14,511 nt of DNA from Candidatus Nomurabacteria bacterium (GCA_943354745.1 CALRDB010000028.1:1-14511); one strand, 5' to 3'. Shown: positions 1 to 6,396, numbered from the stretch's first letter. Notes: generated from the letters alone by a model not told the origin. Made by a program: numbers and translations.

Positions 1-374
1 AGCCGAAGTTTTGCGAAATCCTTTCCCCAGAAAATAGCTTTCGCAAAACTTCGTCCATTTTACCGAACGGCTCATTTACTGGCATTTGAGCCGTTCAGAT
101 GTCTTGCGTTCCCCGCACTTCTGCTTTGCAGAAGCACCGCGCTTCGCGTGGTGGCGCGTAGCGCGCGGGGAACTCCATTGGTTACTGATTTTGAAAATAG
201 GTTCTGATTTGGTAGAATAAACGCACACTAATAAACTTTGCAAATATAGTGTGCGAAGTGAGAAATGTGCCTTCGCACATTTCGTGCGGGAATCGAAAAG
301 GTTCTCCCTTATCGAGTCTTCGAGATGGGAAACCTGCACTGCTCCTGTAAGGAGAGATTCCCGCCCGGGCTACT
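1..374. other. Gene-free region dense in stem-loops
   Basis: I see no convincing gene here, but inverted repeats follow one another closely. A 15-bp stem pairs 4-18 with 39-53. A 10-bp stem pairs 65-74 with 87-96. A 9-bp stem (108-116 with 165-173) encloses hairpins 118-134 and 135-153. A 9-bp stem pairs 222-230 with 247-255. A 9-bp stem with a CTTC loop covers 262-283. A 9-bp stem (286-294 with 356-364) encloses two further hairpins like a three-way junction. The Nudix promoter lies downstream of all these, so they are not in that gene's leader. They could be a structured RNA, the end of an upstream transcript, or a palindromic repeat cluster. I recognise no RNA family. Confidence 0.5.
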
Positions 375-381
375 AAGAGCG

Positions 382-410
382 TTGACTTACATTTCGGCAA
401 CCTATACGCT
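382..410 (+). promoter_or_regulatory. Promoter of the Nudix gene
   Basis: TTGACT at 382-387, a 17-base spacer and TACGCT at 405-410. The predicted start is near 417, giving a leader of about 12 bases before the ATG at 429 and no room for a riboswitch. The promoter sits inside an 8-bp inverted repeat (375-382 AAGAGCGT, 406-413 ACGCTCTT). The -10 box matches only at TAnnnT, as in the window's other promoters. Confidence 0.5.
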
Positions 411-428
411 CTTGTTGGAAACAATCGT

Positions 429-917
429 ATGAAAAAGAAACAAGCAGTGGGGCGGTGTACTTCTTTTCGGACTAACGTTGGTGCTGTACTCGCAGGTGAT
501 GACGGCCGAATTCTTGCGTTTTCCCGGGCGGATAAGCGAAATCCAACCTGGCAAATGGTGCAAGGGGGAGTAAATAGTGGAGAGGAACTCTCTAAAGCTG
601 TACGTCGAGAAATCAAAGAGGAAACTGGAATATGGGGAAATGATTTAACATTTATAGCAGAATCTTCACACTGGCACGCCTACGAATTTCCTTTGCAAGT
701 CCAGAAGGAGAAGAAATTTCGTGGGCAAGTCCAAAAATGGTTTCTGTTTCGATTTTCCGGAGTGGTTTCGAAGATACATCTTGGAAAAAATGGCACTCAT
801 GCAGAGTTTGACGACTGGAAGTGGACAACGTTGTCAGACTTGGCAAAGGAGGTGGTTACATTTAAGCGGCATGTCTATGAGGCTTTGGTAATCGATTTCG
901 GCTCGCATTTGAAATAG
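429..917 (+). CDS. Nudix hydrolase, RppH-like
   Basis: A 162-residue Nudix pyrophosphohydrolase. The complete Nudix box runs from G46 to I68: G46, E52, R60, E61, E64, E65 and G67 fit GX5EX7REUXEEXGU, the Mg-binding catalytic helix. The context resembles RppH/Ap4A hydrolases: W41 and 'QGG' just before the box, and 'RGQVQKWFLFRF' after it, like the 'GQKQKWFL' of RppH. RppH removes pyrophosphate from 5' triphosphate mRNA ends and starts decay, and relatives cleave diadenosine polyphosphates; which substrate is used here cannot be read from the sequence. The gene is monocistronic, with a promoter just upstream and a strong terminator 25 bases after the stop. There is no clear Shine-Dalgarno sequence. 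The length is typical of the family. Confidence 0.9.
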   Translation: MKKKQAVGRCTSFRTNVGAVLAGDDGRILAFSRADKRNPTWQMVQGGVNSGEELSKAVRREIKEETGIWGNDLTFIAESSHWHAYEFPLQVQKEKKFRGQVQKWFLFRFSGVVSKIHLGKNGTHAEFDDWKWTTLSDLAKEVVTFKRHVYEALVIDFGSHLK

Positions 918-942
918 TCTAAATGTGACGAGAAAGAGCAAA

Positions 943-970
943 GGGCACGAAACGATTTCGTGCCCTTTTT
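943..970 (+). terminator. Intrinsic terminator of the Nudix gene
   Basis: The stem GGGCACGAAA/TTCGTGCCC closes on a short loop and is followed by TTTTT. It lies 25 bases after the Nudix stop codon. Confidence 0.85.
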
Positions 971-1246
971 ATTTCGGCTAGCGAGGTGAGGAAGCGAAGA
1001 CCTGGATCTTCCGCAAGACCTTTCGCATTTGTCTTCAAATGCGAAAGGTGTATCGTTCCCGTAGGGAAAGCCATGCAAACTTCTTAGTTTGCATGGCGTC
1101 CGAGCCCCGCCCGTACTGAGCGGTACGTTCGGGCGGGGAAGACGAAATATAAGGGTGTAATACCGCAAGGCTTGTCCCCCCGAAGGACGAGTATTGCTTG
1201 CCCCTTAAAACCAGGGCTTGCCCCGGGGTCAATGCCCTTTTTATTT
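971..1246 (+). ncRNA. Possible structured RNA: hairpin series with a terminator
   Basis: There is no credible gene, but four strong hairpins follow each other: a 14-bp stem with a TCTT loop (1018-1031 with 1036-1049), a 12-bp stem with a TCTT loop (1070-1081 with 1086-1097), a 9-bp GC-rich stem (1105-1113 with 1130-1138), and an interrupted stem from about 1151 to 1205 (AAGGG..CCCTT, AATAC..GTATT, GTCC..GGAC). It ends with AGGGC (1213-1217) paired to GCCCT (1234-1238), followed by a T-rich tract, which looks like an intrinsic terminator. That layout suits a forward-strand noncoding transcript. No promoter was identified and no known RNA family was recognised. A palindromic repeat cluster is the alternative. 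Confidence 0.35.
1213..1246 (+). terminator. Probable intrinsic terminator
   Basis: AGGGC/GCCCT stem with an inner CCCC/GGGG pairing, followed by TTTTTATTTAT. The preceding 270 bases contain hairpins but no recognisable gene. Confidence 0.55.
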
Positions 1247-1546
1247 ATAGGATCTACGCACCTTGTCTTCCGCTGTCATCCCTCGTATCAAGTACTCAGG
1301 CAGGCTCTCTCGAAGGTGTGGATCCAGAATACAGCTTATTTTAACGGTCTGGATTTCGTATTTGTGGATATGACAGTCGAAAATGGGGTTTTGCGTAAGT
1401 TCTAATTACATACTGCCGGGAGAGGTAAAATGATCGCTGTTGTTCTCACAACAAAGGTAAGTGGTCGGCAAGCCCTCAGCACCCTCATCTTTGGTATACT
1501 TATGGACTTAAGGCGATTCGTTTTATAAAAAATAATTGTCACTACT
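1247..1546. other. Gene-free stretch upstream of glutaredoxin
   Basis: I see no supported gene. An interrupted inverted repeat joins GGATC/CACCTT near 1250-1264 to AAGGTG/GGATCC near 1313-1325. A small hairpin GTTGTT/CAACAA lies near 1440-1454. A TATACT box at about 1495-1500 and a TATAAA at about 1526 are possible -10 elements, but neither has a good -35 partner. Confidence 0.35.
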
Positions 1547-1783
1547 ATGGCACAAGTAACTATTTATTCCACGCCAACCTGCGTATACTGCAACGCGGCC
1601 AAAGTGTTTTTCAAGGAGAAGAATGTGGCCTACACGGAACATAACGTAGGGGCGGATCAAGAGAAGAGAAAGGAAATGATCGAAAAAAGCGGACAGATGG
1701 GCGTGCCGGTCATCGATATCGACGGTCAGCTTGTGGTGGGATTCAACCAGCCGAAAATAAAGCAGCTGCTTGGAATCAATTGA
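1547..1783 (+). CDS. Glutaredoxin-like thiol-disulfide oxidoreductase (NrdH/Grx type)
   Basis: A 78-residue single-domain thioredoxin-fold protein. The first strand 'VTIYSTPTC' leads into the redox motif C12-V-Y-C15. 'GVPVI' supplies the conserved cis-proline P54, and 'GFNQPKI' near the C-terminus is the usual glutathione/NrdH-type end. It should reduce disulfides in the cytoplasm, for example in ribonucleotide reductase or peroxidases. The partner is not visible nearby. The length fits the 75-85 residues typical of small glutaredoxins. The start follows from the ATG directly before the first strand; there is no Shine-Dalgarno sequence. It is monocistronic, with a stem-loop 40 bases after the stop. 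Confidence 0.9.
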   Translation: MAQVTIYSTPTCVYCNAAKVFFKEKNVAYTEHNVGADQEKRKEMIEKSGQMGVPVIDIDGQLVVGFNQPKIKQLLGIN

Positions 1784-1823
1784 CACACGGAAGCGAATGT
1801 TCGAAGAACTCGGAACAGAAACA

Positions 1824-1858
1824 GAACCCTAAACGTCAGCTTTAGGGTTCTCGCCTTA
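1824..1858 (+). terminator. Stem-loop after glutaredoxin, probable terminator
   Basis: The perfect 10-bp stem GAACCCTAAA/TTTAGGGTTC has a 7-base loop and is followed by TCGCCTTATA. The U-tract is weak, so termination is likely but not certain. Confidence 0.55.
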
Positions 1859-1861
1859 TAA

Positions 1862-1901
1862 AACTTAGCTTTTATTTACGGCCGTAAATAAAAGCTAAGT
1901 T
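1862..1901. repeat. Perfect 40-bp palindrome with no loop
   Basis: Bases 1862-1881 are the exact reverse complement of 1882-1901, with the axis at CGG|CCG. The arms carry the AAAAGCTAAG word that recurs in the AGCT-type repeats elsewhere in the window. It sits between the glutaredoxin terminator and the tRNA-Arg region. It could form a cruciform, be a repeat copy, or bind a dimeric protein. Confidence 0.8.
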
Positions 1902-1950
1902 GAGTGCTCGGCTTCAAGGTTTTTGTTTTGTATGCTACTTTGTAGAGGAA

Positions 1951-1971
1951 GCCCCCGTAGTTCAACCGATA
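1951..1971 (+). pseudogene. tRNA-like 5' fragment upstream of tRNA-Arg
   Basis: GCCCCCG followed by TAGTTCAACCGATA closely copies the first 20 bases of the tRNA-Arg that starts at 2026 (GCCCTTA, TAGTTCAACGGATA). The D-stem partner GAAC is lost and no anticodon or T arm follows. The exact 7-base complement CGGGGGC occurs at 2165-2171, beyond tRNA-Arg, but no T arm precedes it. This looks like debris of a duplicated tRNA gene. Confidence 0.4.
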
Positions 1972-2025
1972 CGTGCCCGACTCCCGCCCGCATCGACAGC
2001 GAAGCGTGTCGGGTAGGTGCCTGAC

Positions 2026-2097
2026 GCCCTTATAGTTCAACGGATAGAACGGCCCTCTCCTAAGGGGCAAATGTAGGTTCAATTCCTGCTAAGGGCA
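2026..2097 (+). tRNA. tRNA-Arg(CCT)
   Basis: A 72-base cloverleaf. The acceptor stem is GCCCTTA/TAAGGGC with discriminator A and no encoded CCA. The D arm is GTTC/GAAC. The anticodon stem GCCCT/GGGGC has the loop CTCCTAA, giving anticodon CCT at 2059-2061, which reads AGG. The T arm is GTAGG, TTCAATT, CCTGC. All stems pair, with one G-T pair in the anticodon stem and one in the T stem. Confidence 0.93.
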
Positions 2098-2271
2098 AAA
2101 TTAGTCAGTTCAACTTGCCCTGTAGTGAGCCGAGTTCGCGAGGCTCTACTGCTGGGGTTCTGTCCGGGGGCAAAATCAGGTGTTAGCTAATAGCTTTTAG
2201 CTGTTAGGAACTTCTGCTATACTTTCTTTAGCTTTCCTAAAAGCTAACACCTATAAGCTAAAAGCTATTCC
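2098..2271. repeat. Gene-free stretch with AGCT-type repeats and an IR-flanked promoter
   Basis: After a stem-loop (GAGCC/GGCTC near 2127-2145), the words TTAGCTAATAGCTTTTAGC and CTATAAGCTAAAAGCT repeat. An 11-bp inverted repeat (2178-2188 with 2242-2252) encloses TATACT at 2218-2223, a good -10 box with only a weak -35. The repeats run up to the ATG of the next gene, leaving no Shine-Dalgarno sequence. Confidence 0.55.
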
Positions 2272-2559
2272 ATGACTCCCGAAGAACGACAACTCCTCAT
2301 ACAAACTCACCGCATGGTTGCGGAGAATACCGCGCTCCTTCGTAAGATGCATCGCGCAGCGCTTTGGGGTCGCGCATGGTCTGTCCTTTATTGGGGGGTG
2401 ATTATAGGGCTCTCCATCAGTGCGTACCTCTATGTTCAGCCGTATGTGGATACGGTAAAGGATGGGATTGTAGGCTTTCAGTCCGACCTAAACAATGTGA
2501 AAGGTGTTGCGAGTAAAATGGGTAATTTCACTAATCTATTTCAGTCCGGCACGAAATAG
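2272..2559 (+). CDS. Small single-pass membrane protein, function unknown
   Basis: A 95-residue protein. Residues 1-29 are charged and helical (TPEERQLLIQTHRMVAENTA) and likely form a short cytoplasmic coiled coil. A hydrophobic segment at about 36-58 (WSVLYWGVIIGLSISAYLYV) makes one membrane helix. The rest is polar and amphipathic with no catalytic motif. I recall similar 'LLRKMHRAAxWGR' proteins in Parcubacteria, unnamed as far as I know. It stands alone between two tRNA genes with AGCT-type repeats upstream, and no terminator follows before the tRNA-Phe promoter. The coding character is good, and the start is the first ATG after the repeat block. Confidence 0.75.
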   Translation: MTPEERQLLIQTHRMVAENTALLRKMHRAALWGRAWSVLYWGVIIGLSISAYLYVQPYVDTVKDGIVGFQSDLNNVKGVASKMGNFTNLFQSGTK

Positions 2560-2595
2560 ATGTACATCTGGCTTTTCTGAGAGATTCACATTATC

Positions 2596-2624
2596 TTGAA
2601 GAAGTGGTTCAAATAAGCTAAGAT
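2596..2624 (+). promoter_or_regulatory. Promoter of tRNA-Phe
   Basis: TTGAAG at 2596-2601, a 17-base spacer and TAAGAT at 2619-2624, placing the start about 20 bases before the mature tRNA. An 8-bp inverted repeat (2600-2607 AGAAGTGG, 2632-2639 CCACTTCT) surrounds the -10 box. Confidence 0.5.
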
Positions 2625-2650
2625 TCCAAAGCCACTTCTGTGGCAAGTAC

Positions 2651-2723
2651 GCCGAGGTAGCTCAGTTGGTAGAGCATTCCCCTGAAGAGGGAAGGGTCCC
2701 CAGTTCGATCCTGGGCCTCGGCA
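2651..2723 (+). tRNA. tRNA-Phe(GAA)
   Basis: A 73-base cloverleaf. The acceptor stem is GCCGAGG/CCTCGGC with discriminator A and no encoded CCA. The D arm contains AGCTCAGTTGGTAGAGC. The anticodon stem TTCCC/GGGAA has the loop CTGAAGA, giving anticodon GAA at 2684-2686. The T arm contains GTTCGATC. Its charging state is what the Phe-rich leader peptide at 14157 should sense. Confidence 0.96.
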
Positions 2724-2726
2724 TAG

Positions 2727-2764
2727 AAACACAAAGACCGCCTGTGGGCGGTCTTTGTGTTTTG
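2727..2764. terminator. Bidirectional terminator between tRNA-Phe and hsp20
   Basis: A 16-bp stem (2727-2742 with 2747-2762) with a TGTG loop. Its outer part is AAACACAAAG/CTTTGTGTTT, giving a T-run after the hairpin on both strands. It can end tRNA-Phe from the left and the hsp20 transcript from the right. Confidence 0.85.
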
Positions 2765-2780
2765 TAGAGGTAGAGAAAAT

Positions 2781-3263
2781 CTAGTTGCTCCGCACTTTAA
2801 GCTTCGTTTGACGGCTCTTATCGAGTTTGGGAAGTCGTAGTGTGAGAAAGCCATACTTCTCAATTGCTTCGGACGCATCAACGTCTATCTCTTGAGGAAG
2901 AAGAATAGTTCGAGAGAACGTACCCCAGTAGAGCTCTTTGTGGAAATAATCGCCTTGGTTTACCTCTTTTGCTTCCTGGCGTGAACCGCGGATGGTAACC
3001 ATGTCGCGTGTAATTGATATATCTAAATCTTCTGGGCGTACACCAGCAACAATCGTCTTAATAACGATATCGTCCGGTGTTTGATACACATCGACAGTCA
3101 GCTCTCCTTCTTCGGGGACACCTTCCTCAATGATAGGCATGACCTTTCTTCGGTCCGATCCTCGGACGGGAAGATCTCGCTCCTCCCTCACATCGTCCTG
3201 CTCGACTTCTTGCGGGTTGATCGTCCCCGTCAATCGTTCAAAAAAAGATCGTTTGTCTTTCAT
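2781..3263 (-). CDS. Small heat-shock protein, Hsp20/alpha-crystallin family
   Basis: A 160-residue ATP-independent holdase. After a charged, probably disordered N-terminus (1-50), the alpha-crystallin domain spans about 53-147. It starts with 'GELTVDVYQTPDDIVIKTIV' and carries the family signature strand 'YGFLTLRLPK' (137-146). The C-terminal tail has 'LKV' (155-157), matching the I/L-x-I/V motif that docks into neighbouring subunits in oligomers. Family role: binds unfolding proteins and hands them to refolding chaperones. It is the last gene of a reverse-strand run behind the PrsW-type gene and is followed by a strong shared terminator. The 119 bases upstream are ATTCG-type repeats with no clear promoter, heat-shock operator or Shine-Dalgarno sequence. 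Confidence 0.93.
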   Translation of the reverse strand: MKDKRSFFERLTGTINPQEVEQDDVREERDLPVRGSDRRKVMPIIEEGVPEEGELTVDVYQTPDDIVIKTIVAGVRPEDLDISITRDMVTIRGSRQEAKEVNQGDYFHKELYWGTFSRTILLPQEIDVDASEAIEKYGFLTLRLPKLDKSRQTKLKVRSN

Positions 3264-3382
3264 ATGTGTGATACGAATGCTACTAATTAATACACGAATG
3301 TTTCGAATACGCGAATGAAGAAAAGATATGTAATTCGTAGATTTGTAGCATTCGCATGATAATTCGTTGCATTCGTATCAAT
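3264..3382. repeat. ATTCGTA-type word repeats before hsp20
   Basis: Variants of ACGAATG and ATTCGTA recur about ten times in both orientations. GATACGAATGC near 3269 has its exact complement GCATTCGTATC at the other end, near 3369, so the block can fold back on itself. It fills the whole gap between the hsp20 start and the end of the PrsW-type gene. Confidence 0.65.
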
Positions 3383-4114
3383 CTATGCTTTTAATTGTTT
3401 TACTTTTTCAAAACCAATAAGGAGAAGAATGACTGCAAGCCACACGAATGCAAATACTGAAAGTGTGTAGAGACTGCTTCCTTCACCCTTAAGTATAAAC
3501 AAATTAAATAATGTGTGCAAACAAATTGCAGCGAACAAACCAATAATCCAGTCAATTTCCTTGATTGCCCGGCGTTTATAGAAGCCGATTGCTAAGAAAA
3601 AACCAAATACTCCCGATGAAATAACATGAAGAAGTGTTGCTCCGACAAAGCGAAGGATGCCAAGGTCGATTCCGCTTGTTAGTCCTCCACTTTTGAAGGC
3701 TCCCACGAGGAAAAGTGTATTTTCAAGTGCTGCGAAGCCGAGGGCCGCGGTTATAAGGTAAATAAGTGAATCGATGGGCTCGTCGTTTTCACGATCACGT
3801 AAGGCTCCAAAATAAGAAGCGCAGAATTTAAAGACTTCCTCAACAATGGCCCAGCCCATAATGACCAAAAAGATCTGGCTCGTTAGGGGTGCACCAACCG
3901 CACATCCCTTTACGCTGTCTGCCATAACCTTTCCACAAACCCACTGTTCAGCAGGAAGAGCGAATAGTACGGCAAGCATTCCCCCTAAGAACGAAAGGAT
4001 GATAAGAGAGCGCGGTTCGGGATGGAGCCTGTCTTCACGGAGCCAAAACCACAACCACAGAAGGGCGGGGAGGACGCCGCCGACGAGGGAGAAAAAAAGA
4101 GTAGAAGGGCTCAT
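3383..4114 (-). CDS. PrsW-family intramembrane metalloprotease
   Basis: A 243-residue polytopic membrane protein with about seven hydrophobic segments and a short C-terminal charged tail. The hallmarks of the PrsW/CPBP-like family are present inside predicted helices: E92-E93xxK96 ('VEEVFK'), E131-N132 ('ALENTLF'), H163 ('LLHVISS') and H200xxxN204 ('HTLFN'), which would hold the catalytic zinc and water. In Bacillus, PrsW cleaves the anti-sigma factor RsiW. No anti-sigma factor is visible here, so the substrate is unknown. The start ATG lies at the edge of an AGCT-type repeat, without a Shine-Dalgarno sequence. It lies 63 bases downstream of valS on the same strand and may be read from the same transcript. 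Confidence 0.88.
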   Translation of the reverse strand: MSPSTLFFSLVGGVLPALLWLWFWLREDRLHPEPRSLIILSFLGGMLAVLFALPAEQWVCGKVMADSVKGCAVGAPLTSQIFLVIMGWAIVEEVFKFCASYFGALRDRENDEPIDSLIYLITAALGFAALENTLFLVGAFKSGGLTSGIDLGILRFVGATLLHVISSGVFGFFLAIGFYKRRAIKEIDWIIGLFAAICLHTLFNLFILKGEGSSLYTLSVFAFVWLAVILLLIGFEKVKQLKA

Positions 4115-4186
4115 AGAGCTTATAGCTGATAGCTTTTAGTCAGAAGATTAAGATTCTAAAGTAAGTACACTTTTTTCCTATAAGCT
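4115..4186. repeat. AGCT-type repeat between valS and the PrsW-type gene
   Basis: CTTATAGCTGATAGCTTTTAG (in part) and CCTATAAGCT flank a short AT-rich stretch. The valS stop codon lies inside the right-hand copy and the PrsW-type start touches the left-hand copy. The same words occur at 2181-2270 and 7561-7590. Confidence 0.6.
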
Positions 4187-6361
4187 GTCTGTCGCTGGCC
4201 ACTCCGCAACCATCAGCATACCATCCAGCGTCGTTGGTTGCTTCCACAACTGCCAGATTTCTTCGGTGACAAACGGAATAAATGGATGCAATGATCTTAG
4301 TATTTTATCAAGACTGTGTATAAGGAGCTGCCTTCGAGATTTCTTCTCCATGGCGCTTCCGTTCTCAAGGATAGCTTTGCTTTCTTCGAGAATCTTGTCC
4401 GCAAACGTATGCCACGCATAATGATAGAGTTTTTCCGCGGCCATATAAAAACGGTAGGCTTCCATATCCTTCGTGACATCCACGAATATGACATGACGTT
4501 CCTCACGCAATTTTGTATCTATTTCGGTGTAGTTTGAGAAATCTTCCTCAAGCGTTTCTTCGGTCGTATTCTCAAGAACAAACCGTGCAATATTCCATAG
4601 TTTATTCGCAAAATTCTTGTATCCACGGATTTTGTCTTCAGAAATGTTCATGTCCGTGCCGGGGGTGTTGCCGACGATAAGCGCCATACGTCCCGCGTCT
4701 GTGCCGAACTTCTTCGCCACATCAATCGGGTCAATGCCGTTGCCAAGCGATTTGGACATTTTCCGTCCCTGGCCGTCGCGGACGGTTCCGTGAAGGTAGA
4801 CGGTGTGGAAAGGAACCGTGCCAAGCGCGTACTTAGTCATAAGCACCATGCGGGCAATCCAGAAGAAAAGGATTTCATAGCCCGTCTCAAGTACATCGGT
4901 TGGGTGGTACAGTTCTAGGTCTTTTGTCTTCTCCGGCCATCCAAGCGTAGAGAATGACCACAGTCCCGAAGAAAACCAAGTGTCCAGTGTGTCGGGGTCT
5001 TGCTCCCACCCAACTTCTTTCGGGGCTTCTGTGCCGGTGAATAGCTCTTCTCCTTTGTACCAAACTGGAATTCGATGACCGTACCAGATCTGGCGCGAAA
5101 TGCACCAATCGCGCAGGTTCTCAATCCAGTGGAAATAAATCTTCTCAAAGTGGTCAGGAAGTATTTTGATATCTCCGCTTTTAACCGCCTCGCGCATTAA
5201 ATCTTTGAGGGTTTTACCTTCGCGCGCCTTAATCGGTTTGTTTACGTCAATAAACCACTGAAGTTTTGGCAGTGGTTCCACGATACCTCCGGTTCGTTCG
5301 GCGGTCGAGATGTTTTGTGTAATTTCTTCTTCTTTTTCTAGAAGGCCACTAGAATTGAGCCACTCCACAACTTTTTCCCTTGCTTCGGTAACTTTAAGAC
5401 CCACCAGTGGTCCTGCCTTGTCGGTCATCTTGGCGTATTCATTGATGACTACAAGCTCTTTGTTCAGTTTATGGCGTTCGGCAATTTCCCAGTCAGTGAA
5501 GCTATGGGTTGGAGTAAGTCCTACAGCGCCGGTTCCAAATTCAGGATCAACGTCTGTATCGCCAACAATTCTTATAGAAAGGGGAACCCCTGCAAAATTT
5601 GTTACTTCGAGTGTTTGCCCGATATAGCTTTTCCATTTTCCGTCAGGGTGTACGGCTACGCCAACGTCGCCAAGCTTCGTCTCTGGTCGTGTCGTTGCGA
5701 TGGGAATAGGGAAGTCCTTGCTATAGCGGAACGTGTACAATTTTGCTTTTCGCTCCTCATATACAATCTCGTCATCCGAAATGGTCGTCTGTCCCTTCGG
5801 GTCCCAATTGACGATACGGTGGCCGCGATAGATAAGGCCGTCGTCGTACATCATCTTAAACATTGTCCGGACGGCGAGCGAGCGCTTCTCATCAAGCGTA
5901 TACGCTTCACGCGACCAATCGCACGACGCACCCATCACGCGTACCTGCGAGGTGATCGTGTCGTGACTTTGCTGTGCGAACGCCTTCACCCGTTTCAAGA
6001 ACTCCTCACGCCCGAGATCGTGACGTGATTTCTTCTCGGTCTTGTAGATATCTTTTTCGACTTTAGCCTGGGTGGCGATAGCCGCGTGATCGGTGCCGGG
6101 GAGCCACAGTGTCGTAAATCCACACATGCGTTTGTAGCGAATCATGATGTCTTCAAGAGTGAGCATCAGCGCGTGCCCCATATGCAAAACACCCGTCACA
6201 TTCGGCGGAGGCATGACGATAGAAAAGCGTTTAGCGTTTAGCGTATAGCGTTCAGTCGGGAGATTATCGGGATTGAAAAAACCGCTCTCCTCCCAGAGCT
6301 TGTAGATACGTTCCTCGGTATCGTGAGGATTGTAGGGTTTGAGGAATTTATCGTTGATCAC
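4178..6361 (-). CDS. valS: Valyl-tRNA synthetase, short form
   Basis: A 727-residue class I synthetase that charges tRNA-Val with valine using ATP. The HIGH motif is 'HMGH' at 60-63, inside 'PPPNVTGVLHMGHA'. The editing domain (about 185-365) has 'TTRPET' (223-228) and 'EFGTGAVGLTPTH' for removing mischarged Thr. KMSKS is at 534-538. An anticodon-binding helical domain fills 575-710. The usual C-terminal coiled coil that clamps the tRNA in ~880-residue bacterial enzymes is missing. Near the N-terminus, 'ERYTLNAKR' is encoded by a TTTAGCG-type repeat. The start is GTG, and a promoter (TTGAAT, 17 bases, TATTAT) puts the transcription start at that GTG, so translation is probably leaderless. Confidence 0.97.
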   Translation of the reverse strand: MINDKFLKPYNPHDTEERIYKLWEESGFFNPDNLPTERYTLNAKRFSIVMPPPNVTGVLHMGHALMLTLEDIMIRYKRMCGFTTLWLPGTDHAAIATQAKVEKDIYKTEKKSRHDLGREEFLKRVKAFAQQSHDTITSQVRVMGASCDWSREAYTLDEKRSLAVRTMFKMMYDDGLIYRGHRIVNWDPKGQTTISDDEIVYEERKAKLYTFRYSKDFPIPIATTRPETKLGDVGVAVHPDGKWKSYIGQTLEVTNFAGVPLSIRIVGDTDVDPEFGTGAVGLTPTHSFTDWEIAERHKLNKELVVINEYAKMTDKAGPLVGLKVTEAREKVVEWLNSSGLLEKEEEITQNISTAERTGGIVEPLPKLQWFIDVNKPIKAREGKTLKDLMREAVKSGDIKILPDHFEKIYFHWIENLRDWCISRQIWYGHRIPVWYKGEELFTGTEAPKEVGWEQDPDTLDTWFSSGLWSFSTLGWPEKTKDLELYHPTDVLETGYEILFFWIARMVLMTKYALGTVPFHTVYLHGTVRDGQGRKMSKSLGNGIDPIDVAKKFGTDAGRMALIVGNTPGTDMNISEDKIRGYKNFANKLWNIARFVLENTTEETLEEDFSNYTEIDTKLREERHVIFVDVTKDMEAYRFYMAAEKLYHYAWHTFADKILEESKAILENGSAMEKKSRRQLLIHSLDKILRSLHPFIPFVTEEIWQLWKQPTTLDGMLMVAEWPATDSL
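6226..6254. repeat. TTTAGCG-type repeat inside valS
   Basis: AGCGTTTAGCGTTTAGCG, then TATAGCG: a 6-8-base word repeated about four times. It encodes residues around 38-46 ('YTLNAKR'), just before the HIGH-motif strand. It looks like a word repeat accommodated in frame. Confidence 0.6.
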
Positions 6362-6367
6362 AGAGAG

Positions 6368-6396
6368 ATAATACCAAAAATAGGGGTTTTATTCAA
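6368..6396 (-). promoter_or_regulatory. Promoter of valS
   Basis: On the reverse strand, TTGAAT (6391-6396), a 17-base spacer and TATTAT (6368-6373). Six bases separate the -10 box from the GTG start of valS, so the transcript should begin at or beside the start codon. Confidence 0.6.

Noticed and set aside
286..412. The three-way junction before the Nudix gene as a riboswitch or hammerhead ribozyme.
   Set aside because: The Nudix promoter lies downstream of it, and the conserved hammerhead core sequences are absent.
1172..1405. A 77-codon forward frame.
   Set aside because: It starts inside a hairpin and crosses a terminator; its composition is unlike the real genes and there is no known motif.
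2113..2172. A second complete tRNA after tRNA-Arg, suggested by GGTTC and CGGGGGCA.
   Set aside because: No T arm pairs before the acceptor strand and no anticodon arm can be drawn.
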